A stretch of 64,000 bases of DNA from an uncultured Chloroflexota bacterium (GTDB lineage: Bacteria > Chloroflexota > Limnocylindria > Limnocylindrales > CSP1-4). This document shows positions 43,347 to 52,337 of this stretch, piece after piece (position 1 is the first letter of the stretch; every line of letters begins with the position of its first letter). The stretch is from the NCBI GenBank assembly GCA_903822495.1, contig CAIJPD010000063.1:1-64000 (forward strand), given 5' to 3'. A program made the translations under genes and the position numbers. The notes beneath the pieces were generated by a model. The model had not been told where the DNA came from. It saw nothing but the letters and a program-made list of their open reading frames with translations, and ran no database searches.

Positions 43347-44831
43347 CTATGCCAAGCGCAGCCAGACCGACTTGTGGCGGGTGAATTCGGCCATCTCCCA
43401 GAGCCCGTGGGAGGTCCCGATGCCGCTCTGCTTCCATCCCCCGAACGGCATGTGGCGGATCGCGGGTCCGTGGCGGTTGACGAAGACGTTCCCAGCCTCG
43501 AGCCGCGCGGCGATGGCGTGGGCGTCGAGGCGGTCGGTCCAGATGCTCGCGGTGAGCCCGTACGGCGAGGAGTTCATCGTCTCGATCGTGGCGTCCAGGT
43601 CGTCCCAGGCAAAGACCGACAGGACCGGCCCAAAGATCTCCTCGCGGGCGATCGCCATCTCGGGCCGCACCGAGGCGAACACGGTCGGCTGCAGGTAGTA
43701 GCCGCCCTCGAAACCATCGGGTAGCGCCGGCCGGCCGCCGCCGGCCACCAGCTGGGCGCCCTCGTCGAGGCCCGACTGGACGTAGCGGCGTACGGTCTGG
43801 AGCTGCCGCTCGCTGATGATCGGACCCATCGCCGTCCGCTCATCGAGCGGATCCCCAACGGCGACCCGGGCGAGGGCCGCGCGGAGCTTCTCGATGAACT
43901 CGTCGTGCAGTGATCGATGGACGAAGGCACGCGTGGACGACTGGCATGACTGGCCGCACGTCTTGAGCGACATCCCGGCCACCGCGCCGGCCACCGCGCG
44001 ATCGACGCTCATGTCCGGCAGGATGATGCTCGCGTTCTTGCCGCCCAGCTCAAGCAGGACGGGCGTGATGTTTCGGGCGGCCATCGCCATGATCTGGGCG
44101 CCGGTCGCGGCACTGCCCGTGAACGAGATCTTGCCGACCCGTGGATCACCGACCAGGGCCTCGCCGGTCGTCGCGCTCCCGGTGACCACGTTGAGCACAC
44201 CCGGCGGCAGGATGCCGCGGCTGGCCTCGGCGACCAGGAGGGTCGTGAGCGGTGCCGCGGACGGGGCCTTGATGACGACGGTGTTCCCGGTTGCCAGCGC
44301 GGGGGCCGCCTTGGTCACCGCGAAGAGGAGCGGGTGGTTGAATGGGTTCACCACTCCCACGACGCCGTAGGGCTGCCTGAGGGAGTAGAGCAGAGACTCC
44401 GGCGCATCGATGAAGGTGGTGCCCTTCACTTCATCGGCGAGGGCAGCGTTGCTCCTGAGGGAATCCAGGCAGCGCTCGAGGTCGAACCGGGCGACGCCGA
44501 CTGGCATCCCGGCGTCGATGGCCTCCGTGCGGACCAGGTCGCCGGACATCTCGCGCAAGCGCTCGGCCAGCGCGACCAGCGCCTCCGCCCGTCGGCCGGG
44601 CGTTGCGGACGCCCAGGCCCGTTGCGCATCCTTTGCCGCGCCGACCGCCGCCGCCACCTCGTCCGGCCGGGCGACGGGCACGTCGATGATGGGCTCGCCC
44701 GTCGCCGGATCCACGGACGTGACGGTGGTGGATCCGGTCGCATCTACCCATTCGCCGCCGATGAACAGGCGTGGTGTTCCGTCGCCCGGGACGGAGACCT
44801 GCCGCGTTCCGGATCCCACACAGACGGACAT
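43347..44831 (-). CDS. aldehyde dehydrogenase family protein
   Basis: 494 aa. NAD(P) site motifs (GVVGVVNPFNHP, ISFTGSAATG), catalytic Glu in LLELGGKNASIIL and catalytic Cys in TCGQSCQSSTRAFVH are all present, as is the EEIFGPVLSVFAWDDLD motif. It oxidises an aldehyde to an acid. Next to a hydroxycinnamoyl-CoA lyase-like gene and CoA-transferases on the same strand, a vanillin/benzaldehyde-type substrate is a reasonable inference. GAGGAGGAAG precedes the ATG. Confidence 0.88.
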   Translation of the reverse strand: MSVCVGSGTRQVSVPGDGTPRLFIGGEWVDATGSTTVTSVDPATGEPIIDVPVARPDEVAAAVGAAKDAQRAWASATPGRRAEALVALAERLREMSGDLVRTEAIDAGMPVGVARFDLERCLDSLRSNAALADEVKGTTFIDAPESLLYSLRQPYGVVGVVNPFNHPLLFAVTKAAPALATGNTVVIKAPSAAPLTTLLVAEASRGILPPGVLNVVTGSATTGEALVGDPRVGKISFTGSAATGAQIMAMAARNITPVLLELGGKNASIILPDMSVDRAVAGAVAGMSLKTCGQSCQSSTRAFVHRSLHDEFIEKLRAALARVAVGDPLDERTAMGPIISERQLQTVRRYVQSGLDEGAQLVAGGGRPALPDGFEGGYYLQPTVFASVRPEMAIAREEIFGPVLSVFAWDDLDATIETMNSSPYGLTASIWTDRLDAHAIAARLEAGNVFVNRHGPAIRHMPFGGWKQSGIGTSHGLWEMAEFTRHKSVWLRLA

Positions 44832-44948
44832 CGTCGCTTCCTCCTCGCATCCGCGTGGGACGCCGCGCGGTCCTCGTTGATGATCGGATCCTCGGAACCT
44901 CGGGCCAATCCAGAGGCTGCCGGACGCCGGGCGAGCGGCGGCGCTCGA

Positions 44949-46187
44949 TCAGGTGACGGCGCCGGCGCTCACCCATTCGTCCAGCTGCTCGCGGCTGTAG
45001 CCCAGGATGCCGCACAGGACGTCCTCGTTGTGTTGTCCGAGCGTGGGCGCCGGCTCGCTGCCCTGGATGCGGCCGCTCGCCAGGCGCATCGGCATCCCGG
45101 CGATCGTCATCGGCCCAATCTGGGGCTGATCCACCGTCACGATGAACCCCCGGCTCCGCAGGTGCTCGTCATTGACCAGGTCCTGACCCCGGGCCACGGA
45201 CCCGGCGGGCACGCCTCTCGCCCGGAGCACGGCCTCCGCCTGCTCGGGCGAGCGACCGCGTGTCCACGAGGCAACCACATCGTCGAGCGCTGAGCGATTC
45301 TCCAGGCGAGCCCTCGGGGAGGAGAACCGCTCATCGGCCAGGAGGTCCGCCCGGTCCATCGCCTCGCACAGGGCCTCCCACTGGGTATCGGCCTCAACGG
45401 CAATGACGCACCAGCGGTCCTCGCCCGCGCATGGATAGGCTCCCTGCGGCGCGTACATGGCCGAGGCGTTGCCCGTGGGCCGTGGATCGGCATCGTTGAC
45501 GGCGACGTCGAGCAGGCTCACGCCGATGCCTCCGTAGGCGGCGGCCTCGGCCTGGGATAGATCGATGGTCACTCCCTCCCCGGTCAGGCGCCGGACCAGC
45601 AAGGCCCGCATGACCACGGATGGCGCCAGGACGGACGCGAAGTAGTCCGGATAGACGCCTTGCGACCCGATGGGCCGATCCTGTCCCGGGTGGTTCCAGA
45701 GGTACGTGATGCCGGAGAACGCGTTGAGGGTGGCGCCCCAGCTCCCGTAGCGGCTCTTCGGCCCGGTCACGCCCAGACCCGGCATCTGGACGATGATCAG
45801 GTCGTTGCGCAACGAGCGCAGGTCGTCTGCGCCGAGGCCGATGCGACGCAGGACGCCCGGCCGGAAGTTGTCGAGGACCACGTCGCTGCGCGTCGCAAGC
45901 TCCCTGGCGAGCCTCAGTCCGACCGGATCCTTGAGGTTCAGCGTGACTCCGAGCACGCCAAGGTTCTTCTCGGCGAATCGAGTGGAGGTGTCGAGGTCCT
46001 CCCCGGTGCCAAAGTGCCGGAAGCTGTCGATCCCGCCGTGGCGAGACTCGACCTTGATCACTTCGGCGCCCCACGCGGCGAGCAGCCGTCCTGCGTTGGG
46101 GCCCGCGATTCCCGTGGTGAAGGTGAGCACCTTCACGCCCGTGAGTGGCGGCCGCCTGACCGGGGCACCGGCGTCGCTGGGTGTCAT
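44949..46187 (-). CDS. CaiB/BaiF family III CoA-transferase, catalytic-type
   Basis: 412 aa. LTGVKVLTFTTGIAGPNAGR, GAEVIKVES, LDNFRPGVLRRIGLGADDLR and PAGSVARGQDLVNDEHLRSR are typical. Asp181 in GVYPDYFAS aligns with the catalytic Asp of family III CoA-transferases such as formyl-CoA transferase. It probably transfers CoA from a donor thioester to a carboxylic acid that feeds the adjacent lyase. It ends beside the aldehyde dehydrogenase, and its ATG lies 2 bases after the stop of a paralogue that lacks the Asp, so the two may be one heteromeric enzyme. Confidence 0.85.
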   Translation of the reverse strand: MTPSDAGAPVRRPPLTGVKVLTFTTGIAGPNAGRLLAAWGAEVIKVESRHGGIDSFRHFGTGEDLDTSTRFAEKNLGVLGVTLNLKDPVGLRLARELATRSDVVLDNFRPGVLRRIGLGADDLRSLRNDLIIVQMPGLGVTGPKSRYGSWGATLNAFSGITYLWNHPGQDRPIGSQGVYPDYFASVLAPSVVMRALLVRRLTGEGVTIDLSQAEAAAYGGIGVSLLDVAVNDADPRPTGNASAMYAPQGAYPCAGEDRWCVIAVEADTQWEALCEAMDRADLLADERFSSPRARLENRSALDDVVASWTRGRSPEQAEAVLRARGVPAGSVARGQDLVNDEHLRSRGFIVTVDQPQIGPMTIAGMPMRLASGRIQGSEPAPTLGQHNEDVLCGILGYSREQLDEWVSAGAVT

Positions 46188-46189
46188 GG

Positions 46190-47398
46190 TCAGATGACCC
46201 TCCGGGCAAAGAGCAACTCCAGGTCCAGGGGGTCCAGGTCGAGCATGCCCGCGAGAACGGCGTCGGTGTGCTCGCCAAGTCGCGGCGGCGGGCTGACCGG
46301 GAGACGGGTGCCGTCATGGACTGCCGGGAATGACATCGAGAGGTACGTGCCAAGGACCGGATGTGTCACCGGCTGGAAGACGCCCCGTGCCTTGATGTGC
46401 GGGTCATCGAGGAAGTCGCGCGGGCTGTTGACGGGCAGGCACGGGATCCCGGAGCCCTGCAGCATGTCCACGAAGTCCGCCGTGCTGTACGAGGAGGAGA
46501 AGGCGGAGACCAGGGCGTTGATCCGGTCGGCGTCCTGGCGTCGCTCGAGGTTTGAGCGCCATTCGGCATCGTCGAGGTCGGCCGGGTGGTTCTTCCAGAT
46601 GGACAGGAATGCCGGCCAATGCTCGAAGCTGACGTACAGCGAGACGAAGCCATCGTTCGTGGGGAAGATGCTGGCGGGGGCGATGACCCGGTGCTGGCTC
46701 CCGTAGCGCGGGATGTTCTGGCCGTCGTTCGCCCAGGCTCGAATCAGGTGCTCCTGGACGGCTACCGCCTCCTGCACCGAGACGTCGGCCCAGTCTCCGA
46801 GGCCGTCGGCTTCGCGACCCCACAGGCAGGCCAGCACCGCCATGGCTGCGTAGGCGCCGGCGAAGTAGTAGGACTGCTGCTCGGGCGGCTTGCACGGGGG
46901 CAGGTTTGGATCACCGCTCATGTTCAGGATTCCGCCCGTCGCCAGCGTGACGATGTCGGGCGCAAGCTGAGAGCTGCGCAGGCCAACCTTGCCGAAGCCC
47001 GTGATGGACACCGTGACCAGGCCTGGGTTCAGATCACGGAGCTCGGCCTCCCCCAGCCCAAGTCGCTCCGCGTCTCCGGGCGAGAAGCTCTCCAGCAGCA
47101 CGTCGGCCCGCCGGATCAGGCGGGCGAGCAGTTCGCGCCCTTCGGGATGCTCGATGTCGAGGGAGATGCTCTTCTTCCCACCGTTCAGGTAGGCGAAGGT
47201 CAGGCTGCCTTCGGAGTCCGGATCCCCGGCCTTGAAGGGGCCCCGGCGTCGAACCTCATCGCCAGACACCGGCTCGACCTTGATGACGTCCAGGCCGAGG
47301 TCCGCGAGGATCTTCCCGGCAAACTGCCCGACCAGCCCGGTGAGATCAAGCACGACATACCGGCCGAGCGGCCCACCCGCATCATCCATGCGACGCAT
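46190..47398 (-). CDS. CaiB/BaiF family III CoA-transferase lacking the catalytic Asp
   Basis: 402 aa from the ATG at 47398 (another at 47389). VVLDLTGLVGQFAGKILADL, GLDVIKVEPVSGDEVRRRGP, GGKKSISLDIEHPEGRELLA and LESFSPGDAERLGL show the family fold. By alignment through the following YFA/AYAAM stretch, the catalytic Asp is replaced by Tyr177. Known heteromeric enzymes of this family (BbsEF benzylsuccinate CoA-transferase) also have one subunit without the Asp. I infer a structural or binding partner of the next gene, which starts 2 bases after its stop. Confidence 0.82.
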   Translation of the reverse strand: MRRMDDAGGPLGRYVVLDLTGLVGQFAGKILADLGLDVIKVEPVSGDEVRRRGPFKAGDPDSEGSLTFAYLNGGKKSISLDIEHPEGRELLARLIRRADVLLESFSPGDAERLGLGEAELRDLNPGLVTVSITGFGKVGLRSSQLAPDIVTLATGGILNMSGDPNLPPCKPPEQQSYYFAGAYAAMAVLACLWGREADGLGDWADVSVQEAVAVQEHLIRAWANDGQNIPRYGSQHRVIAPASIFPTNDGFVSLYVSFEHWPAFLSIWKNHPADLDDAEWRSNLERRQDADRINALVSAFSSSYSTADFVDMLQGSGIPCLPVNSPRDFLDDPHIKARGVFQPVTHPVLGTYLSMSFPAVHDGTRLPVSPPPRLGEHTDAVLAGMLDLDPLDLELLFARRVI

Positions 47399-47476
47399 CC
47401 GACTCGGTGCACCCGTTCAGCCAGCCGCCATCCGCGACCAGCACCAGCGTGCCGGCGGCCGGATCGACGCGCCCGG

Positions 47477-47502
47477 CGGTCGCCCCTCGGGCGGGGCGAC
47501 CG
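47477..47502 (-). terminator. strong hairpin after the hydratase/lyase gene
   Basis: CGGTCGCCCC and GGGGCGACCG form a perfect 10-bp stem around a 6-base loop, just past the stop of the hydratase/lyase gene and before the CoA-transferase genes. There is no T run; it may attenuate or stabilise the transcript. Confidence 0.4.
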
Positions 47503-47515
47503 GTCAAGAGAGCCA

Positions 47516-48349
47516 TCATTCGGCGTCGGGCTTGAACGCCCCCAGGCCGGGCCGGTATTCCTTGGCCAGGAACTTGTCGATCCCCTCGCTGCCCCGACCC
47601 GCCAGGGAGTGGCGCCACTTGATCTCGTTCTCCTTGGCCAGGAGCCAGTAGAAGGCCTCCTCCTGTGACATCTCGATGACCTGCTTGACCGCCTCCTTGG
47701 TCGCCTGGAGGGCGACGGGGTCGATCGTCAGCAACTTGCGGGCGAGGGTCATGACCTCGTCCTGCAGTTGCTCCAGCGGCACAGAACGATTGATCCAGCG
47801 CATCTCCGCCGCATGCCTGCCGTCGAAGGTCTCGCCGGTCATCGCGTAGTAGAGGGCGTCTCGGTAGGACATCTGCATGGTGATCACTTTCGAGACCATC
47901 CCGCCCGGCAGCGTCCCCCAGTTCACCTCGGAGAGCCCGAAGACGGCGTCGTCCGCCGCGATGGCGAAGTCGCATGCGGCCACGATCGGGAAGGCGCCGC
48001 CGAAGCAGTATCCGTTGATCATGGCGATGGTGGGCTTCGGGAACATCCGGAGCACCCGGTTCCGCCAGTCGTTCGAGACTCGCTTGTTGCGGGTGATCTG
48101 GGCCTGGTCGTCGCCCACGTCACGGAAGTACGACTTGAGGTCCTGTCCGGCACTGAACGCCTTCCCGGCGCCCGTGACGATGAGGACCCGGGTCTCGTCG
48201 TCCCCCTCGAGGGCCGTCAACGCGTCGTACATGTCCTGGTGGAGCTGTGGGCTCATCGCGTTGCGCTTGTCTGGCCGATTGAAGGTCACGGTCGTGATGC
48301 CGTCGGCCTTGTCGACGAGGATGGTTTCGAACGGGCCTATCGTCGCCAT
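47516..48349 (-). CDS. enoyl-CoA hydratase family, p-hydroxycinnamoyl-CoA hydratase/lyase-like
   Basis: 277 aa, a single crotonase domain. RPDKRNAMSPQLHQDMYDAL, TGAGKAFSAGQDLKSYFRDV, NGYCFGGAFPIVAACDFAIA, FGLSEVNWGTLPGG and LAKEYRPGLGAFKP match bacterial feruloyl/p-coumaroyl-CoA hydratase-lyase more closely than ordinary enoyl-CoA hydratases. Glu141 aligns with the catalytic Glu143 and Tyr74 with Tyr75 of the Pseudomonas enzyme. The C-terminal Tyr that helps bind the 4-hydroxyl is not clearly kept (LLAKENE), so the substrate may differ. Expected reaction: hydrate and cleave an aryl-propenoyl-CoA to an aromatic aldehyde and acetyl-CoA. GAGAAGG precedes the ATG at 48349. Confidence 0.75.
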   Translation of the reverse strand: MATIGPFETILVDKADGITTVTFNRPDKRNAMSPQLHQDMYDALTALEGDDETRVLIVTGAGKAFSAGQDLKSYFRDVGDDQAQITRNKRVSNDWRNRVLRMFPKPTIAMINGYCFGGAFPIVAACDFAIAADDAVFGLSEVNWGTLPGGMVSKVITMQMSYRDALYYAMTGETFDGRHAAEMRWINRSVPLEQLQDEVMTLARKLLTIDPVALQATKEAVKQVIEMSQEEAFYWLLAKENEIKWRHSLAGRGSEGIDKFLAKEYRPGLGAFKPDAE

Positions 48350-48674
48350 TGGACCTTCTCCGCAGCGTGTGTGACACCGAGGCATGCGTGCCGCCCGGTT
48401 TCGGTTCCCGCCGGGTGGGCGATGGGTGAGCGAGGCCGCATGCGTGACCGCAGGCACGGCCCGGGAGCCTCGAACGGGAATCTGGAGCAGCAGGTGAACG
48501 TCATCAGGCTGACCCGGGACATCGCCGCCCTCGTCGGTCCGGCCCGGTCGGGCTGAGGCGGCTGAAGAGCCCTCCAACGTCGCCGACCGAGCCCGTTGTC
48601 GGCTCGAGCCTGCTTCGATGAGAAGGCCCGGAAGCCCCCGAAGGCACGAGGGCTCCCGGCGTGATGGCGCTGGG
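48350..48674. other. intergenic region upstream of the hydratase/lyase gene
   Basis: This 325-base gap separates two minus-strand genes. Near the binding-protein stop, bases 48628-48659 can fold into an interrupted stem (CCGG-AGCCC with GGGCT-CCGG), a possible terminator. Nearer the lyase start only its ribosome site is clear. No gene was recognised. Confidence 0.4.
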
Positions 48675-49778
48675 TCAGGGTAGCTGGGGGTTGCCGATCT
48701 CCGAGTACCAGCCCAGGTCCTTGAGCTTGTTCAGGACGGACATGGTGTACACGTCCGAGTACTTGGGCGTTGCCGCATCCGGCTTGTTGAACTTGTACAG
48801 CTCGATGGCCGTGTCCCAATCGCCGTCGACCATCGCCATGGAGCGCGGGGCGATCCCCGTGTACGCGACGACCAGCGGCAGGACGTCAGCCTCCTTCATC
48901 TGGGCATCGGCGGCGAAGGCCGTGGTCGTCGTGGCCGGGTCCTTCCACATCGAGTTCTCGGCCTGGAGCACGGCGGCCATCACGTTGAGCACGGTGTTGG
49001 GGTTCTTGGCGAGGAAGGCCGTCGTGACGGCCAGGCCCACGGTCGGAAGGTGGGCCGTGACCTTGCGCAGGTCGATCACCATGTTGAACCCGGGCAGGGC
49101 CGCGGTCCCCTGCGTGTCCTGGACGTTGGCGCAGTCGATCGATCCGCCCTTCAGTGCCGCGATCCGGGCACCCTGACCGCCGACCTGCTTGATCGTCACG
49201 TCCTTGGACGAGACATTCAGGTTCTTGAGCGCCAGGAGGACGGCGCCATGGCCGCTGCCGCCGAAGGTGCTGATGCCGATCGTCGCACCCTTGAGGTCGG
49301 CGGCCGACTTGATGCTCGCCTTGCAGAAGAGGCCGTCATCCAGCTGGAGCGATCCCGACGCGATCATGATGGCTGGGGCGTCGCTGCCGATCGTGTTCAT
49401 GATGCTGATGCCGACATAGGCGAACTGCGCCTGGCCGGCGGCAAGGGCCGACGTGGCCGGACCGGCGCCTTCCATGCCGAGGACGCTGGCGGTGATGCCG
49501 AGCTTGGAGAAGTAACCGTTCACGAGCGCCAGCTTGGGCGCGAAGCCCAGGATCTCGGTGGGTGCCGAGTTGGCAATCGTGATGGTCTTGAGTTCCGGCG
49601 CCGGCAAGGCCACAGGGGTCTTGGGCCCGGCACTGGCTGGGGCCGCGGACGCAGCCGCCGAGGCTGGGGCCTGGGTTGGTGCCGCGGTGGGCGCCGGCGT
49701 GGCTGCGGAGCTGCACGCCGTGGCGGCAAGGCCGGCTGTCACCGCCAGGGCAAGGAACCTGACCTTGAGAGTGGACAT
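48675..49778 (-). CDS. ABC transporter substrate-binding lipoprotein, SsuA/NMT1-like
   Basis: 367 aa. The signal peptide with lipobox (LAATACSS, lipid-modified Cys at residue 22) is followed by a Pro/Ala-rich linker to about residue 60. The binding domain has IGFAPKLALVNGYFSKLG-type residues, then DLKGATIGISTFGGSGHGAV and KNPNTVLNVMAAVLQAENSM, typical of NitT/TauT/NMT1 binding proteins. It should capture a small organic anion for the two permeases at 41512-43267. The ATG at 49778 has GAGGAGCGG upstream, and a good sigma-70-type promoter lies about 85 bases further up. Confidence 0.85.
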   Translation of the reverse strand: MSTLKVRFLALAVTAGLAATACSSAATPAPTAAPTQAPASAAASAAPASAGPKTPVALPAPELKTITIANSAPTEILGFAPKLALVNGYFSKLGITASVLGMEGAGPATSALAAGQAQFAYVGISIMNTIGSDAPAIMIASGSLQLDDGLFCKASIKSAADLKGATIGISTFGGSGHGAVLLALKNLNVSSKDVTIKQVGGQGARIAALKGGSIDCANVQDTQGTAALPGFNMVIDLRKVTAHLPTVGLAVTTAFLAKNPNTVLNVMAAVLQAENSMWKDPATTTTAFAADAQMKEADVLPLVVAYTGIAPRSMAMVDGDWDTAIELYKFNKPDAATPKYSDVYTMSVLNKLKDLGWYSEIGNPQLP

Positions 49779-49862
49779 GAACCGCTCCTCTTCCGACAAC
49801 TCCGCGTAACTGCCGATCTGTCGTCTGAGTTGCCGGCGGGGGCCTCCGGGTCAGGCCGTTTG

Positions 49863-49896
49863 ACTCTAGTCCACATGGATTCAGATGTCTACATGG
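49863..49896 (-). promoter_or_regulatory. promoter and possible operator of the substrate-binding protein
   Basis: On the minus strand -35 TAGACA (49891-49886, 5 of 6 to TTGACA), a 17-base spacer and -10 TAGAGT (49868-49863) predict a start near 49856. The near-palindrome ATGTCTACAT (49885-49894) covers the -35, and CCACATGG (49871-49878) with CTACATGG (49889-49896) repeat at an 18-base interval, the layout of an operator for a dimeric regulator. Confidence 0.5.
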
Positions 49897-49995
49897 TCAT
49901 TCCACGGGGTGGGACAGGACACCGCACGTTGTGCGCAACCCGGATTGGGCCCGCGAAGGCGGGGTCTCCGAGCTGAGGGAGCCGCAGGAGGATCC

Positions 49996-50856
49996 GTGGA
50001 GCGACTGACCGATCATGTCCAGGTCCAGACGCGGGGCCGCGGTGGCAACCATGGGATCGTCACGACATCGGACGGTCTCGTGATGATCGACACGCCGTAC
50101 AAGCCGAGCGAGGCGCTCCGACTCCGCGAGGAGCTCGCGGGTGCGCCTCCACTCCGCTACATGATCAACACGGAGCCCCACGCCGACCATTGGACGGGGA
50201 ACGGCTTCTTCGATGCCCCTGTTGCTGCACACGAGGGCGTACGGCGACGGATGCTGGGGATCGACCCGGCTGAGCACCGCGCCCGCCTTGCCCGGCTGGG
50301 GCCGGGCGAGGGCGACCTGCTCGAGGGCTACCGCCTTCGTCCTCCAACGCTCATCTTCACGGACCAGATGACGATCCACCTCGGGGCCCATTCCTTCCGG
50401 TTGATCCACATGCCCGGCCACACCCCGTTTCAGGCAGCCGTCGTCGTGGAGGAGGAAGGCGTGGTCTTCACCAGCGACAACGTCTTCGGCGGCGTCCGGA
50501 CCTGGCTCCAGGAGGCCGATCCCGAGGCGTGGCTGCGCAGCCTGGACGCCATTCGAGCCCTGGGGATCGACACGCTGGTGCCCGGCCACGGCTCGATCTG
50601 CAACCGGGCCTATCTGGACACGCAGGCCGAGGTGATCCGGGAGTGGGTAGGGACCGTCCGCGAGGCGATCGACCGTGGGCTCAGCCGCGAGGAGGCGATC
50701 GAGCAGCTGAGCGACAGACCCGACCGTTTCCCAATGGCCAGCGGACAGGAGGGCAAGGCCGTGGAGGTGGCTCGGCTGAACGTGGCGAACCTGTGGGACT
50801 TCGCGACGCGAACCGGGATCCATGCACCGAATCCGGGGGATTCCGGCGCCTCCTGA
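49996..50856 (+). CDS. MBL-fold metallohydrolase
   Basis: 286 aa from the GTG at 49996 with AGGAGG at 49986-49991. The metallo-beta-lactamase signature reads NTEPHADHW: Glu60 replaces the first His of HxHxDH, while His62, Asp64 and His65 remain. Later ligands appear in MPGHTP, TSDNVFGG and LVPGHGSI. One Zn site may therefore be altered. The C-terminal 60 residues are helical. Likely a hydrolase or thioesterase acting on an intermediate of the island; substrate unknown. Confidence 0.8.
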   Translation: MERLTDHVQVQTRGRGGNHGIVTTSDGLVMIDTPYKPSEALRLREELAGAPPLRYMINTEPHADHWTGNGFFDAPVAAHEGVRRRMLGIDPAEHRARLARLGPGEGDLLEGYRLRPPTLIFTDQMTIHLGAHSFRLIHMPGHTPFQAAVVVEEEGVVFTSDNVFGGVRTWLQEADPEAWLRSLDAIRALGIDTLVPGHGSICNRAYLDTQAEVIREWVGTVREAIDRGLSREEAIEQLSDRPDRFPMASGQEGKAVEVARLNVANLWDFATRTGIHAPNPGDSGAS

Positions 50857-51084
50857 TGCACGCGCCGTGAGGCCGCACTGCCGTTCCCGCGGTCCCTTCC
50901 ACTGTGGGGCGGAGGGGTGCTCCAGGCGTCGTTGGCCATGACCACTCTGCTAGAGTGGGCCACGGTCGAGCACGTCTCTCGTCCGCGTCCCAGCGAGTGA
51001 CACGATCAGCCGGGCTGGCGCCGACGGCTTCCCCGCCGTCCGCGACCGCCACGTTCGTGGGACTTGCGCAGCGGAGAATGGGCG

Positions 51085-52245
51085 ATGGACTTCCACCTTA
51101 CCGAAGAGCAGCAGTTGCTCAAGGAGACGGTCCGGCGGTTCGTCGATAACGAGCTGATTCCGCTCGAGTCCCAGTCCGGCGCTGAGCGCGGCGTGATGTC
51201 CGAGCCGGTCCTGCGGCGACTCCAGGAGAAGACCAAGGCGCTGGGACTCTGGATGCTGGACGTCCCGGAGGAGTACGGCGGGGCCGGCCTGGACCTGTTC
51301 ACCCGGTGCATCATCACGGAAGAGGTCTTCCGCAGCACCGCCCTGCCATTCCGGGATGCGCGGCTCTTTGGGCCGGAGGCCCGCGCGGTCCTCTTCCACT
51401 GCACCCCGGAGCAGAAGGAACGGTTCCTGTTCCCCGTCCTCCGCGACGAGAAGCTCATCTGCTTTGCCCAGACTGAGCCGGATGCCGGAAGCGATCCCGC
51501 GAGCATGAGGACCTCGGCCGTGCCCGACGGCGATGACTACGTGCTCAACGGTACGAAGCGCTGGATCACCGGGGCCGACGTCTCGGACTACGCGCAGGTC
51601 ATGGCGGTCACAGATCCTGCCAAGCGGGCCCGGGGCGGGATCACGTGTTTCATCGTTGACTTGAAGAGCCCCGGGATCCAGATCGACAAGCAGGCCCCCG
51701 TCATCAATGGCGAGACCACGTTCGAGATCGTCCTCACGGACGTGCGCGTTCCCAAGGCCAACATCATTGGCGAGGTCGGCGACGGGTTCAACCTTGCCCA
51801 GCAATGGATCACCCAGGGCCGCATCCAGCGCCACGGGTCCCGGCAACTCGGAATTGCCGCCAGGGCGATCGACATGATGATCGACTATGCCAAGGTGCGG
51901 GTCACATTCGGCAAGCCACTGAGCGAGCGGCAGGCCATCCAGTTCATGATCGCGGACTCGGTGATGGAGCTGCGTGCGGCAGAGTTGATGGTCTACGACT
52001 GTGCGTGGCGATTTGACAAGGGCGAGGATGTCCGGGATCTCTCGTACATGGTCAAGATCACCGCCACGGAGATGGCGAGCCGAGTCGTTGACCGCGCGAT
52101 CCAGGTCCACGGCGCCATGGGTCTGAGCACGGAGCTGCCGCTGGAGTGGTGGTACCGGCAGCTTCGGACGATCAGGATCACCGAAGGGGTCACTGAGGTG
52201 TTGCGCTGGCGACTTGGCGCAAACCTCATTCGTGCAAAGTCCTGA
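51085..52245 (+). CDS. acyl-CoA dehydrogenase
   Basis: 386 aa. MDFHLTEEQQLLKETVRRFV begins the N-terminal helical domain; ICFAQTEPDAGSDPASMRTS and NGTKRWITGADVSDYAQVMA are the FAD/substrate middle domain, and the C-terminal domain ends QVHGAMGLSTELPLEWWYR and ITEGVTEVLRWRLG. The catalytic base region (RITEG) ends with Glu-Gly as in many family members. It would introduce a 2,3 double bond in an acyl-CoA; a phenylpropanoyl-type substrate would feed the hydratase/lyase. The ATG at 51085 has GCGGAGAA upstream. Confidence 0.9.
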   Translation: MDFHLTEEQQLLKETVRRFVDNELIPLESQSGAERGVMSEPVLRRLQEKTKALGLWMLDVPEEYGGAGLDLFTRCIITEEVFRSTALPFRDARLFGPEARAVLFHCTPEQKERFLFPVLRDEKLICFAQTEPDAGSDPASMRTSAVPDGDDYVLNGTKRWITGADVSDYAQVMAVTDPAKRARGGITCFIVDLKSPGIQIDKQAPVINGETTFEIVLTDVRVPKANIIGEVGDGFNLAQQWITQGRIQRHGSRQLGIAARAIDMMIDYAKVRVTFGKPLSERQAIQFMIADSVMELRAAELMVYDCAWRFDKGEDVRDLSYMVKITATEMASRVVDRAIQVHGAMGLSTELPLEWWYRQLRTIRITEGVTEVLRWRLGANLIRAKS

Positions 52246-52337
52246 GGTGGCCGCCACATCCGTGGGCAGCCCCGCGCTACCGGGTGGGTATCCGACAGGC
52301 GGCCGATCCGGGCCTCGGAAGCGCGGCCTGATCGCCA

